Shown piece after piece: positions 8,046 through 15,920 of a DNA stretch of 64,000 nt. The translations under genes and the position numbers were made by a program. Numbering within the stretch: position 1 is the stretch's first letter; each line of letters begins with the position of its first letter. The DNA is taken from positions 310,001 to 374,000 of the forward strand of contig CALKUK010000014.1 in the NCBI GenBank assembly GCA_937996655.1, written 5' to 3'. Below the pieces are notes generated by a model. It was not told where the DNA came from. It was given only the letters and a program-made list of their open reading frames with translations, and did not search any database. This stretch comes from an uncultured Sphingomonadaceae bacterium. GTDB lineage: Bacteria; Pseudomonadota; Alphaproteobacteria; Sphingomonadales; Sphingomonadaceae.

Positions 8046-8750
8046 ATGACCGGTGACCTCTTTTCCGACACCCCGAACCCACCCTTGGACGGCCAGACGC
8101 TGACCCGCGCCGATATTGTCGCGCGGGTGCGTGCCGGTGCGTCGCTCCATCTTGTCGATTGTGATCTGGAAGATGCCGATCTGTCAGAACTCGACCTGAC
8201 AGGGGCGGTGTTTGACCGGTGCACTTTGCGCCATACCAACTTCAAGGCTGCGCGGCTCGATGGTGCGCGCTGGCTCTCCTGCCGGGGGGCGTTCGCTGAT
8301 TTTGTCGGCGCGTCGTTGGGCGAGGCTGCCCTCACTTCAAGCGATTTCAACAATGCGGCCTTCCGCGGCGCGACCCTGGCCTTTGCGCAGTTTAAAAGCT
8401 GCAAGCTGACCGGCGCGGACCTGACTGACGCGCGCATGATGGATGTGCGCTTTGAAGAGACGCTGCTGATCAACGCCAAATTGCCGGGGCAGTCCTTCCG
8501 CAAGCAGACGCTGGTTCGTGTGGACTTCAGCCAAGCTGATCTGCGCAAATGCGATTTTCGGGAGACGGTGTTTGAAGCCTGTTCCCTGCGCGACGCCAAT
8601 GTCTCGGCCTGCCGTTTTGAAGGGGCTGATCTGCGCGACGCAGACTTGGGTGGCATCCGGCTGATCGATGCCGCCCCCTATCGCGGGGCCATTATTTCCC
8701 GCGAGCAAGCAGGGCAGCTGCTGGCCGAACTGGGATTGAGCGTCCGCTAA
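8046..8750 (+). CDS. Pentapeptide-repeat protein
   Basis: A 234-residue protein. From about residue 35 to 215 it is made of A(D/N)LXX-type repeats, for example LEDADLSELDLTGAVFDRC, NFKAARLDGARW, DFSQADLRKCDF and FEGADLRDADLGG. These repeats build a right-handed quadrilateral beta helix. Some relatives (Qnr, MfpA) mimic DNA and protect gyrase, but nothing here singles out that role. There is no signal peptide, so it should be cytoplasmic. It ends one base before the convergent DUF2177 gene. Confidence 0.85.
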   Translation: MTGDLFSDTPNPPLDGQTLTRADIVARVRAGASLHLVDCDLEDADLSELDLTGAVFDRCTLRHTNFKAARLDGARWLSCRGAFADFVGASLGEAALTSSDFNNAAFRGATLAFAQFKSCKLTGADLTDARMMDVRFEETLLINAKLPGQSFRKQTLVRVDFSQADLRKCDFRETVFEACSLRDANVSACRFEGADLRDADLGGIRLIDAAPYRGAIISREQAGQLLAELGLSVR

Positions 8751-8751
8751 A

Positions 8752-9162
8752 TCAATTGCGTCCAAAGAGCGCGGTCGTCGCCCACCATCCGGTGAGCGAG
8801 GCGCTGCCGGTCAGGAATGTGCCCCAGGCAATGTCGAACAAAGTGACCTTGGTGCTCCACATTTTGAGCGTGGCCTGATTGGTCAGATCATAGGTGGCGT
8901 AACACAGGCACCCGAGCACCGCACCTTGGATGAGCGCGGTCTGCCAGCGGCCATTGGCAAAGGCGGGGCCGACGGCAAACCACATCATGCCCGCAATATA
9001 GATCAGGTAGAACGCAACAGCAGGGCCGAGCTTCAGGCTGCCGAGCAGCGGGCCAAGTTCTGGCTGGTAGAGGCGCGTATACATGGTGCGCAGCCAGATG
9101 CTGTCGATCAGCGCAAAGGCGATTCCGGTCGCCAGATATCCCACGGCATATTTTGCAAGCAT
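8752..9162 (-). CDS. DUF2177 family membrane protein
   Basis: A 136-residue membrane protein with four hydrophobic helices. It fits the DUF2177 family through the N-terminal ALIDSIWLRTMYTRLYQPELG block and the middle LGCLCYATYDLTNQATLK block. The function is unknown. Two ATG codons lie six bases apart (9168 and 9162); the second has GGGGAGA at a normal spacing and is chosen. It is 18 bases downstream of folP and probably shares its transcript. Confidence 0.8.
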   Translation of the reverse strand: MLAKYAVGYLATGIAFALIDSIWLRTMYTRLYQPELGPLLGSLKLGPAVAFYLIYIAGMMWFAVGPAFANGRWQTALIQGAVLGCLCYATYDLTNQATLKMWSTKVTLFDIAWGTFLTGSASLTGWWATTALFGRN

Positions 9163-9180
9163 CGTCATTCTCCCCGGCGG

Positions 9181-10296
9181 TCAGCGCGGACTAAGGGCTG
9201 CATCCCTGTGGCCGCGCCAGACGCGTATCGCCTGCACGCTTTCAGCAACGTCGTGCACGCGGATGATCTGTGCGCCTTGTTCGGCGGCTTTGAGCGCAAG
9301 TGCAAGCGATCCGCCCAATCTTTTGTCGGCCGGGGCCTCATTGGACAACGCGCCGACAATCCGCTTGCGGCTGGCGCCGAGCAAGAGGGGCACACCCAAG
9401 CCATGGAACAGCGAGAGGCCGTTCATGATCTGGAGGTTGTCCATCACGCTGCGTTTGCCAAAGCCGATGCCGGGGTCTGCGATGATGCGTGTGCGGTCAA
9501 CACCGGCGGAGACGACGGTCGCGATGCGGTCCGCCAGCCAGTCATACACCTCGATCAACGGGTCGGTGTAACCGTCATTGCCATGCGGATCGGTGGGCTT
9601 GCCGGGATAATGCATTAGCACGACAGGCGCGCCCGATGACACGACCACCTCCAGCGCACGATCATCATAGAGCAGGGCGGAGACATCGTTGATGAGGTGT
9701 GCGCCCGCTGAAAGCCCCGCCTCCATCACGGCGGCTTTGCGCGTGTCGAGCGACAGGGCGATGCCGCTGTCCTTCAGCCGTTCAACCACTGGAATGACGC
9801 GGGCGATTTCATCTTGTTCCCACACATCAGCCGCGCCGGGGCGAGTGGATTCGCCGCCCAGATCGATGATGGCGGCGCCTTCTTCGGCCATCTGCATCGC
9901 CAGCGCGGCAGAGCCCGCCGGGTCTTCCAGATGGTCACTGCCGCCGGAAAAGCTGTCGGGCGTGATGTTAAGGATGCCCATGATGTTGGGCTGGTCAAAC
10001 CGGATTGTCCGCGCGCCCAATTGCATGGTCCCGCGCGGCGATGTGGCGGCACTTATCATCGTGCGCAGGCGCGCTGCCTGTTCGGGTGTGACCGCGGCAA
10101 GGGCGTCGTCCACACGGTCGATGGGCACTAAAGTGCTACCGGTTCGCACGCCGCCATCCGTCGCGATGATCTCCCAAGCGGCAAAGAATTGCAGCCCGCC
10201 GGCCAGCCGTTCAAACTGCCCGTCAAAACCGAAGGGCGCGTCGATCAAGGCCGTCGGCCGGGCGTAAAGGGTGGCGGTGGAGGGTGCGTTGATCAT
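9181..10296 (-). CDS. folP: Dihydropteroate synthase
   Basis: Joins p-aminobenzoate to dihydropterin pyrophosphate in folate synthesis, the sulfonamide target. The core starts near residue 103 with NIMGILNITPDSFSGG, followed by IIDLGGESTRPGA near 140 and IIADPGIGFGKR near 270, all pterin and phosphate site motifs. The protein has 371 residues, about 90 more than the usual 280, because of an N-terminal extension (residues 1-100) with no match I can name. Start ATG 10296 leaves a repeat-filled gap to ccrM, so folP may have its own promoter. Confidence 0.95.
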   Translation of the reverse strand: MINAPSTATLYARPTALIDAPFGFDGQFERLAGGLQFFAAWEIIATDGGVRTGSTLVPIDRVDDALAAVTPEQAARLRTMISAATSPRGTMQLGARTIRFDQPNIMGILNITPDSFSGGSDHLEDPAGSAALAMQMAEEGAAIIDLGGESTRPGAADVWEQDEIARVIPVVERLKDSGIALSLDTRKAAVMEAGLSAGAHLINDVSALLYDDRALEVVVSSGAPVVLMHYPGKPTDPHGNDGYTDPLIEVYDWLADRIATVVSAGVDRTRIIADPGIGFGKRSVMDNLQIMNGLSLFHGLGVPLLLGASRKRIVGALSNEAPADKRLGGSLALALKAAEQGAQIIRVHDVAESVQAIRVWRGHRDAALSPR

Positions 10297-10311
10297 CGGA
10301 ACCCTCTTTAT

Positions 10312-10372
10312 GCGCTCAGGCTGAGCTTGTCGAAGCCCGGATGGGCACATTTCGACAGGCTCAGGATGAGTG
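10312..10372. repeat. Sphingomonad REP-like inverted repeat, copy 1
   Basis: Arms carry CTGAGCTTGTCGAAG on one side and TTCGACAGGCTCAGG on the other, around a short centre. The same arms recur at 13003, 30366, 39521 and 52725. It lies between ccrM and folP on the minus strand and could form a hairpin in the transcript that protects or ends it. Confidence 0.75.
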
Positions 10373-10381
10373 CAAGTGCTG

Positions 10382-11497
10382 TTACGGCTGTGTCGCCAGC
10401 AAATAGGTCTGGCGCACATCGTCGATGGGCTTGAGTACGCCATCGGCTTCATAATGCCAGAAGGTCCAGCCATTGCAGCTTGGCGCACCCTGCAGCGTGG
10501 CACCCAGCTTATGGATAGAGCCACTGCCGGCGTCGCAGATGAGCGATCCGTCGGTGCGCACCGTTGCACACCAGCGGCGCTTGAGATCATAGACCTTTGT
10601 GCCGACCTTCATATAGCCGGTTTCCACCAGCGTCCCGAAAGCGACGCGCGGCGCTGCTGTATCGGCCTGCATCGTTTTGAGCATCGATTCGTCGAGCGGC
10701 AGGGAAGAGTCGATCCGCTCCTGCGCCACGTCGACATAGGATTTTTCGCGCTCCAGCCCGATAAAGTGGCGGCCCAGCCGCTTGGCGACAGCACCTGTCG
10801 TGCCTGTGCCGAAGAAGGGGTCGACAATGATGTCACCCGGTTTCGTGCAGGCAAGGAGGATACGATAGAGCAGGGCTTCCGGCTTTTGCGTCGGGTGGGC
10901 CTTGGTGCCGTTGCGCTTGATGCGTTCCTGCCCGCCGCAAATCGGGAAGGACCAGTCGGAACGCATCTGAAGCTCATCATTGAGGGTCTTCATCGCGCGA
11001 TAGTTGAACGTGTATTTCGCGTTCTCGCCCTGCGATGCCCAGATCAGCGTTTCATGCGCATTGGTAAAACGCGTGCCCTTGAAATTGGGCATCGGGTTGA
11101 CCTTGCGCCAGATGATGTCGTTGAGGATCCAGAAGCCCTCATCCTGCAAGACGGAGCCCACGCGGAAGATGTTGTGGTAGCTGCCGATGACCCACAGCGT
11201 GCCATTGGGCTTCAATATGCGGCGGGCCTCGGCCAACCAGGCGCGCGAAAACTCGTCATAGGTTTTCAGGCTGTCGAACTTGTCCCAGTCATTGTCGACC
11301 GCATCGACGCGGCCACCTTCGGGGCGAAACAGGTCGCCGCCCAGCTGAAGGTTATAGGGCGGATCGGCAAAGACCATGTCGACACAGGCATCGGGCAGGG
11401 CGCGCATATTTTCAATGCAATCGCCCATGATGATCTGGTCCAGCGGCAGCTCTACGGCAACTGCCGGCGCCTTCCTGACCTTCTCCAAAACCCCCAT
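10382..11497 (-). CDS. ccrM: Cell-cycle DNA adenine methyltransferase CcrM (GANTC)
   Basis: A 371-residue beta-class N6-adenine methyltransferase. Catalytic DPPY is at residues 45-48 (MVFADPPYNLQL) and the SAM-binding FFGTGTTG at 228-235, in the beta-class order. The C-terminal 90 residues form the RAMA-type DNA-binding extension (GTLVETGYMKVGTKVYDL, CNGWTFWHYE) that separates CcrM from HinfI-type restriction methylases. CcrM methylates GANTC late in the alphaproteobacterial cell cycle, setting a hemimethylation clock read by GcrA. There is no restriction gene nearby. The upstream region is full of GANTC sites, pointing to self-control. Confidence 0.95.
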   Translation of the reverse strand: MGVLEKVRKAPAVAVELPLDQIIMGDCIENMRALPDACVDMVFADPPYNLQLGGDLFRPEGGRVDAVDNDWDKFDSLKTYDEFSRAWLAEARRILKPNGTLWVIGSYHNIFRVGSVLQDEGFWILNDIIWRKVNPMPNFKGTRFTNAHETLIWASQGENAKYTFNYRAMKTLNDELQMRSDWSFPICGGQERIKRNGTKAHPTQKPEALLYRILLACTKPGDIIVDPFFGTGTTGAVAKRLGRHFIGLEREKSYVDVAQERIDSSLPLDESMLKTMQADTAAPRVAFGTLVETGYMKVGTKVYDLKRRWCATVRTDGSLICDAGSGSIHKLGATLQGAPSCNGWTFWHYEADGVLKPIDDVRQTYLLATQP

Positions 11498-11533
11498 GAA
11501 ACCACCCCTTTTTCAAATCAGAAAGCCGGTGGT

Positions 11534-11685
11534 GAGTCATCGCGAGTCCCGCGTCAACCCTTGGAGTCTGGCTTGAATCCTTGAGATTCGGTCAATGGAA
11601 AGTGGAACGAAACGAGTCCCCCACGATATGTGGCGCAAAGTTATCCACAGGGACTCAAGCCCTAGTGGTGTGGCTGCGAAGACTC
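11534..11685. promoter_or_regulatory. GANTC cluster in the ccrM promoter region
   Basis: Eight CcrM sites in 152 bases: 11534, 11544, 11564, 11575, 11585, 11614, 11652 and 11681. By base composition alone fewer than one would be expected. They lie upstream of ccrM (minus strand), the last overlapping the rnhB stop codon. A possible -35 TTGACG is the complement of 11552-11557, with GANTC in the spacer and near -10. Caulobacter ccrM is known to carry GANTC in its leader and respond to methylation; the same logic is inferred here. Confidence 0.8.
11641..11649 (+). promoter_or_regulatory. Perfect DnaA box upstream of ccrM
   Basis: The nonamer TTATCCACA matches the strict DnaA consensus TTATNCACA. 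It sits inside the GANTC cluster, about 145 bases upstream of the ccrM start. A single box is not an origin, but its position could let DnaA influence ccrM transcription. Confidence 0.6.
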
Positions 11686-12244
11686 ACAGGTCAAAAAAAT
11701 GTTGCGCGACGGGGGCAAAGGACCGTCGGTGGAGCGGTGTCGGCCCCATTTCACGCAACGCGGCCATGTGCACTGCCGATCCATAGCCCTTGTTCGAGGC
11801 CCAGCCATAGCCGGGATAGTCCGAATCGGCGGCGACCATGATTCGGTCGCGATGTTCCTTGGCGATGATGCTGGCCGCCGAGATGCAGGGGTGGAGCGCA
11901 TCGCCCCCGATAATCGCCTCTGCACGGTAGCGCCATTTGGGCAGACGGTTGCCGTCGACAAGCACGTGACCTGGCACCTGCGGCAAGGCGTCCACAGCAC
12001 GGGTCATCGCTAGGAAGGTGGCTTGCAGGATGTTGATGCAGTCGATCTCTTCGACACTGGCCATGCCAATGCCGACGATGCAGCGGTTCAGGATGTGCGC
12101 TTCGAGTTCTGCCCGACGCTTGGCGCTGAGCTTTTTTGAATCGTCGAGTCCATCAATGCCGCCGTCGCACAGGATGACAGCGGCGGCCACGACCGGCCCC
12201 GCGAGCGGCCCGCGGCCTGCTTCATCAACACCGGCGATGATCAC
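11684..12244 (-). CDS. rnhB: Ribonuclease HII
   Basis: Removes ribonucleotides embedded in DNA and RNA primers. The first block IIAGVDEAGRGPLAGPVV carries the first catalytic Asp-Glu, LDDSKKLS follows, HVLVDGN the third acid and CISAASIIAKEHRD the rest. It has 186 residues from a GTG start at 12244 that shares one base with the thiD stop (TAGTG), consistent with translational coupling; the longer frame to 12448 runs through thiD and is rejected. Grouped between thiD and ccrM, so part of one minus-strand run. Confidence 0.93.
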   Translation of the reverse strand: MIIAGVDEAGRGPLAGPVVAAAVILCDGGIDGLDDSKKLSAKRRAELEAHILNRCIVGIGMASVEEIDCINILQATFLAMTRAVDALPQVPGHVLVDGNRLPKWRYRAEAIIGGDALHPCISAASIIAKEHRDRIMVAADSDYPGYGWASNKGYGSAVHMAALREMGPTPLHRRSFAPVAQHFFDL

Positions 12245-12990
12245 TACAGGCGCACAGCCTGATGCCCCATCGGGCCATGTCCTTTGCCAAGCCCCGGTGC
12301 GGTTAAGAGTGCCGCCCGCACAAAGGCGCGCGCGCGGGCAATGGCGTCGATCAGCGGCAGGCCTTGGCCCAGCCCGGTCGCAATGGCGCTCGCCAGCGTG
12401 CAGCCTGTGCCGTGCGTGCTGGTTGTGTAGATGCGCGTGTCTTCCCACCGCATGACCTCACCATCATGATCGATAAGTCGGTCGACCAAAATGTCCCCCG
12501 CGGCATGACCGCCCTTGATGAGCAACATGCCGGCATGGGCGACAGCTGTCGTCTCGCCGCCCAAGGCTGCCAATTCGGGCAGGTTGGGCGTTGTTACTGT
12601 CGCCATGTCCATCAGCCGCGTGAAAACGGCGATGGTCTCGGCATCGGCCAGAGCGGAGCCGCTGGTCGCGATCATGACGGGATCGAACACGATGGGTGCG
12701 CCGATGGACCCGATCCGATCCGCAACCGCATTGGCCGTCTCGGCCGATCCGATCATCCCGATCTTGATGGCGTCGACACCGATGTCGGACACCACCGCAT
12801 CGATCTGCGCCAGAACGACGTCGGTGGGCACGGGGTGCACAGCCGTCACGCCCAGCGTGTTCTGCGCGGTGATCGCGGTGATCGCGGTCATGGCATGGCC
12901 GCCGAGCATCGTCACCGTCTTGATGTCCGCCTGAATGCCGGCGCCGCCGCCGGAGTCAGATCCTGCGATGATGAGGATACGGGCTGCCAT
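12244..12990 (-). CDS. thiD: Hydroxymethylpyrimidine/phosphomethylpyrimidine kinase
   Basis: Phosphorylates HMP and HMP-phosphate to give HMP-diphosphate for thiamine synthesis. This ribokinase-fold enzyme of 248 residues starts ARILIIAGSDSGGGAGIQADIK, then has HAMTAITAITAQNTLGV and VFDPVMIATSG, and ends with the anion-hole motif STHGTGCTLASAIA. No other thiamine gene is close and no TPP riboswitch is visible upstream. It opens the thiD-rnhB pair with a one-base overlap. Confidence 0.95.
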   Translation of the reverse strand: MAARILIIAGSDSGGGAGIQADIKTVTMLGGHAMTAITAITAQNTLGVTAVHPVPTDVVLAQIDAVVSDIGVDAIKIGMIGSAETANAVADRIGSIGAPIVFDPVMIATSGSALADAETIAVFTRLMDMATVTTPNLPELAALGGETTAVAHAGMLLIKGGHAAGDILVDRLIDHDGEVMRWEDTRIYTTSTHGTGCTLASAIATGLGQGLPLIDAIARARAFVRAALLTAPGLGKGHGPMGHQAVRL

Positions 12991-13002
12991 TAGAAAACCG
13001 TT

Positions 13003-13077
13003 TGCGCTGAGCCTGTCGAAGCGCCGTTCTTGTTTTCAAGGGAGAAGGACGAGGCTTCGACAAGCTCAGCCTGAGCG
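13003..13077. repeat. Sphingomonad REP-like inverted repeat, copy 2
   Basis: Arms CGCTGAGCCTGTCGAAGC and GCTTCGACAAGCTCAGC around about 33 bases. It fills the gap between the DUF1272 gene and thiD. Confidence 0.75.
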
Positions 13078-13087
13078 GATGGGGAGG

Positions 13088-13312
13088 TCATCCCTTGAAC
13101 ATCCGCACCGTCGACGCCGGATGCTTGTCCAGCAGCGGCTTGGCGCGCGTGGGCCGGTCGAGCAGTTCCCCGCCACAATTGGGGCAGCGTTCGTCCATCG
13201 CATCGGCACAGTCTGCACAGAAGGTGCATTCAAATGAGCAGATGAACGCGCCGGACAGATGGGCCGGGAGGTCGGTCCCACAGCGTTCGCAATCAGGGCG
13301 CATGTCGAGCAT
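13088..13312 (-). CDS. DUF1272 zinc-ribbon-like protein
   Basis: A 74-residue protein with four Cys pairs: CERC, CSFECTFCADC and CPNC. This is the DUF1272 pattern, probably binding two zinc ions; the function is not known. Its ATG overlaps the glmM stop by one base (TGATG), so it is read with glmM by coupled translation. Many relatives sit alone in genomes, so the link to glmM is likely only transcriptional. Confidence 0.85.
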   Translation of the reverse strand: MLDMRPDCERCGTDLPAHLSGAFICSFECTFCADCADAMDERCPNCGGELLDRPTRAKPLLDKHPASTVRMFKG

Positions 13313-14652
13313 CAGGCGGCGGCCTCTTTTACGGCGTCGCAGATACGGTCCACAATCGTCTCGACCTGAGTTGCATCATCGCCCTCGGCCATCACGCGGA
13401 TGACAGGCTCGGTCCCCGACGGGCGGATGACGAGGCGGCCATTACCGTTCAGTTCGGCTTCCGCATCGGCGATAACGCGCTTGACGCTGTCCGCCTCCAA
13501 GGGCTTGCCGCCGGAGAAGCGGACGTTCTTGAGCAATTGCGGCACCGGCTCAAACTGGTGGAGCACTTCGCTTGCCGCTTTGCCGGTGCGGACGAGTTCG
13601 GCCAGCACCTGAAGGGCGGCGACAAGGCCATCACCCGTCGTGCCATAGTCCGACAGGATCATATGGCCCGATTGTTCGCCGCCGACATTGAACCCGCCCG
13701 AGCGCATCCGTTCCAGCACATAGCGATCCCCCACCGCCGTCCGCTCCAGCGTGAGGCCCTGGGCCTTCAGGAAGCGTTCAAGGCCAAGGTTCGACATGAC
13801 GGTCGCGACGACGCCACCGCCTTTCAGCGTCCCGTTGCGGGCCCAGCTGGCCCCGATCAGCGCCATGATCTGATCGCCATCGACGACGCGGCCCTGTTCA
13901 TCGACAATGATCAGCCGGTCGGCATCACCATCCAGCGCAATGCCAATGTCGGCCCCACTGGCGACGACGGTTTCCTGCAGCAGTTCGGGATGGGTCGAAC
14001 CGCATTTGTCGTTGATGTTCGTTCCGTTGGGGGTGACCCCGATGGGGATGATGTCGGCACCCAGTTCCCACAAAGCGGAGGGCGCGACATTATATGCCGC
14101 ACCATGCGCGCAATCGATGACGATCTTAAGGCCGTCGAGCCGAAGCGCTTCAGGGAAGCAGGATTTGGCGAAGTGGATATAGCGTCCGCGCGCATCCTCG
14201 ACGCGGCGCGCGCGGCCGATTTTGTCGGGCGCGGCCAGCACCGGCGTGCCTTCAATGAGTGCTTCAATCGCATGCTCATCCGCATCGGACAGCTTATAAC
14301 CATCCGGACCGAACAGCTTGATGCCATTATCCTGATAGGGGTTGTGGCTGGCGGAGATCATCACGCCCAAGTCGGCGCGCATGGAGCGGGTGAGCATGGC
14401 GACAGCCGGGGTGGGCATCGGACCGATCTGGACGACATCCATGCCGACCGAGGTAAAGCCCGCCACCAATGCATCTTCCAGCATATAGCCGGACAGGCGG
14501 GTGTCCTTGCCAACCACGACACGGTGGCGGTGATCGCCGCGCACGAAATGCGCGCCGGCGGCCATGCCGACCTTCATCGCCATTTCGGCGGACATTACCT
14601 TGCTGTTGGTCAGGCCCCGGATTCCGTCGGTCCCGAAAAACTTGCGGCCCAT
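13312..14652 (-). CDS. glmM: Phosphoglucosamine mutase
   Basis: Interconverts glucosamine-6-phosphate and glucosamine-1-phosphate, feeding UDP-GlcNAc for peptidoglycan and lipopolysaccharide. The phosphoserine loop MISASHNPYQDNG has the active Ser at residue 102, the metal loop is ALDGDADRLI near 240, the sugar loop GGEQSGHMI near 325, and the phosphate-binding loop RPSGTEPVIRVM near 415. The length of 446 is usual for the family. The start MGRKFFGTDGIRG is canonical. Confidence 0.97.
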   Translation of the reverse strand: MGRKFFGTDGIRGLTNSKVMSAEMAMKVGMAAGAHFVRGDHRHRVVVGKDTRLSGYMLEDALVAGFTSVGMDVVQIGPMPTPAVAMLTRSMRADLGVMISASHNPYQDNGIKLFGPDGYKLSDADEHAIEALIEGTPVLAAPDKIGRARRVEDARGRYIHFAKSCFPEALRLDGLKIVIDCAHGAAYNVAPSALWELGADIIPIGVTPNGTNINDKCGSTHPELLQETVVASGADIGIALDGDADRLIIVDEQGRVVDGDQIMALIGASWARNGTLKGGGVVATVMSNLGLERFLKAQGLTLERTAVGDRYVLERMRSGGFNVGGEQSGHMILSDYGTTGDGLVAALQVLAELVRTGKAASEVLHQFEPVPQLLKNVRFSGGKPLEADSVKRVIADAEAELNGNGRLVIRPSGTEPVIRVMAEGDDATQVETIVDRICDAVKEAAA

Positions 14653-14815
14653 ATACTCGACTCCCCCAACAGGTTGTGGCCGCCCTTTGCGCCAGAACGG
14701 GGCGGATGAGAAGCCTTGTTGAAGGAGAATTCAAGTGCTTCCGGTTCATCCGCAATTCACGCGGGCAGGCATAGCTCTCCCGCTTATCGATACATTCGTC
14801 ATGAAGGGGATGACC

Positions 14816-15664
14816 ATGAAACTGACCTTCCGTCTCGCGGCCCTTGCCAGCGGCCCCGCCTTGCTTCTCGCCTCTGCACCGGCAGGCGCCATTGACCCCA
14901 ATGTCGCAGCGACCCCAACGGTCGCGCGCAGCAGTGCAACAGCAGAGGACGATGCGCCGCGCCGGTCCGGCCTTGGGGGCATTTTCGGCTGTGCAGCCGA
15001 TGGCAACAAACAGACGACGGCAGCCGTGATTGGCGGCGTTGTCGGCGGTGTTCTCGGTAACCGGATTGCCGGGCGCGGCAACCGCACGCTCGGCACATTG
15101 CTGGGTGGTGCGCTTGGCGCAGCGGGTGGCTCAGCACTGGGCTGCAAGCTTCAGAAGAATGATCAGGCCAAGGCGGAACGCGCGATGGAAGACGCGCTGG
15201 CCAAGGGCGAAAACCAGAGCTGGGAGAACCCGGATACGGGCGCTTCGGGCAAGGTCGAAGTCTCGTCTGCCGCCAGCGGGGCGACACTGTCCGGCCTCAA
15301 ATTCGCCAATGGGGTGGAGCCATGGTCCGGCTATCGCAAGGTCGGCGGCGCCTTTGTGTCCACCTCTTCCGCCAACATCCGGTCCAAACCGGGTCTGGAT
15401 GGCCAGATCGTCGGGAAGCTTGCCGCTGGCGCGCGCGTCTGGGTGCCTGCTGCGACCGAGGGCGCACCCTGGTATCTCATCTCCGACAATGGCGTGGCTC
15501 AAGGCTATGTCTCCAACGCCCTGTTGACGCGGGCCACAACCGAGACGGCATCCAACTGCAAGATGGTCAAGCAAACCGTCGCGCTCGCCAATCAGGGTAG
15601 CGAGTCTGAATCGTTTCAGGCCTGCAAGGACAATTCTGGCCAGTGGGTTTTGACGCGGGTTTGA
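14816..15664 (+). CDS. Exported protein with glycine-zipper and SH3 domains
   Basis: A 282-residue protein. Signal peptide MKLTFRLAALASGPALLLAS with cleavage after PAGA. Residues about 60-110 form a glycine-zipper (AAVIGGVVGGVLGNRIAG, GTLLGGALGAAGGSALG), able to pack in or against a membrane. Residues about 180-245 are a bacterial SH3 domain (SSANIRSKPGLDGQIVGKLAAGARVWV), often a peptidoglycan-binding module. It ends with two Cys. ATG 14816 has AAGGGG at 5-base spacing; ATGs at 14801 and 14810 are in frame but poorly placed. Likely an envelope protein; exact role unknown. Confidence 0.75.
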   Translation: MKLTFRLAALASGPALLLASAPAGAIDPNVAATPTVARSSATAEDDAPRRSGLGGIFGCAADGNKQTTAAVIGGVVGGVLGNRIAGRGNRTLGTLLGGALGAAGGSALGCKLQKNDQAKAERAMEDALAKGENQSWENPDTGASGKVEVSSAASGATLSGLKFANGVEPWSGYRKVGGAFVSTSSANIRSKPGLDGQIVGKLAAGARVWVPAATEGAPWYLISDNGVAQGYVSNALLTRATTETASNCKMVKQTVALANQGSESESFQACKDNSGQWVLTRV

Positions 15665-15699
15665 GCGAGGCGGCCTGGACAGTTTCGCCTTTGCAAAAC

Positions 15700-15850
15700 C
15701 GTCGCCCCGTGCGTGACACGGGGCTTGGCTAGCCTTTGACCGGCTTCGGCTCTTGGCTTGCTGAATACCGCTGCTTCCAGAGATCTCGCCATCATGCCAA
15801 ACAGCAAGGTTCAAAAATAGGCATGCCCCGTGTCAAGCACGGGGCGACGA
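15700..15850. repeat. MITE-like palindromic element, copy 2
   Basis: Inverted ends GTCGCCCCGTGCGTGACACG at 15701-15720 (then GGGCTTGGCT) and ATGCCCCGTGTCAAGCACGG at 15823-15842 (then GGCGACGA). The centre holds CATCATGCCAA, the complement of TTGGCATGATG in copy 1, so the two elements are related along their length in opposite orientation. Lies in the 256-base gap before the histidine kinase. Confidence 0.7.
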
Positions 15851-15920
15851 AGAGGCTGTGGGGTTCGTTGTCTACCCCCCCTCTCCGGATCAGGTCCGGG
15901 GCTGATATTGACGGTTCGGG

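Noticed and set aside
10382..11497. Restriction-modification system around the DNA methyltransferase
   Set aside because: No restriction gene nearby, and the C-terminal extension marks it as CcrM.
10370..11584. 404-residue plus-strand frame over ccrM
   Set aside because: Antisense to DPPY and FFGTGTTG motifs of ccrM; no ribosome site or domain.
11581..11595. CtrA-like box (TTGA-N7-TCAA) upstream of ccrM
   Set aside because: Only six of eight positions match TTAA-N7-TTAA; too weak to call.
12244..12990. TPP riboswitch before thiD
   Set aside because: The upstream space is filled by a REP-like repeat and shows no thi-box sequence.
13537..14709. 390-residue plus-strand frame over glmM
   Set aside because: Mirror of glmM codons; Asp/His/Arg bias typical of antisense frames.
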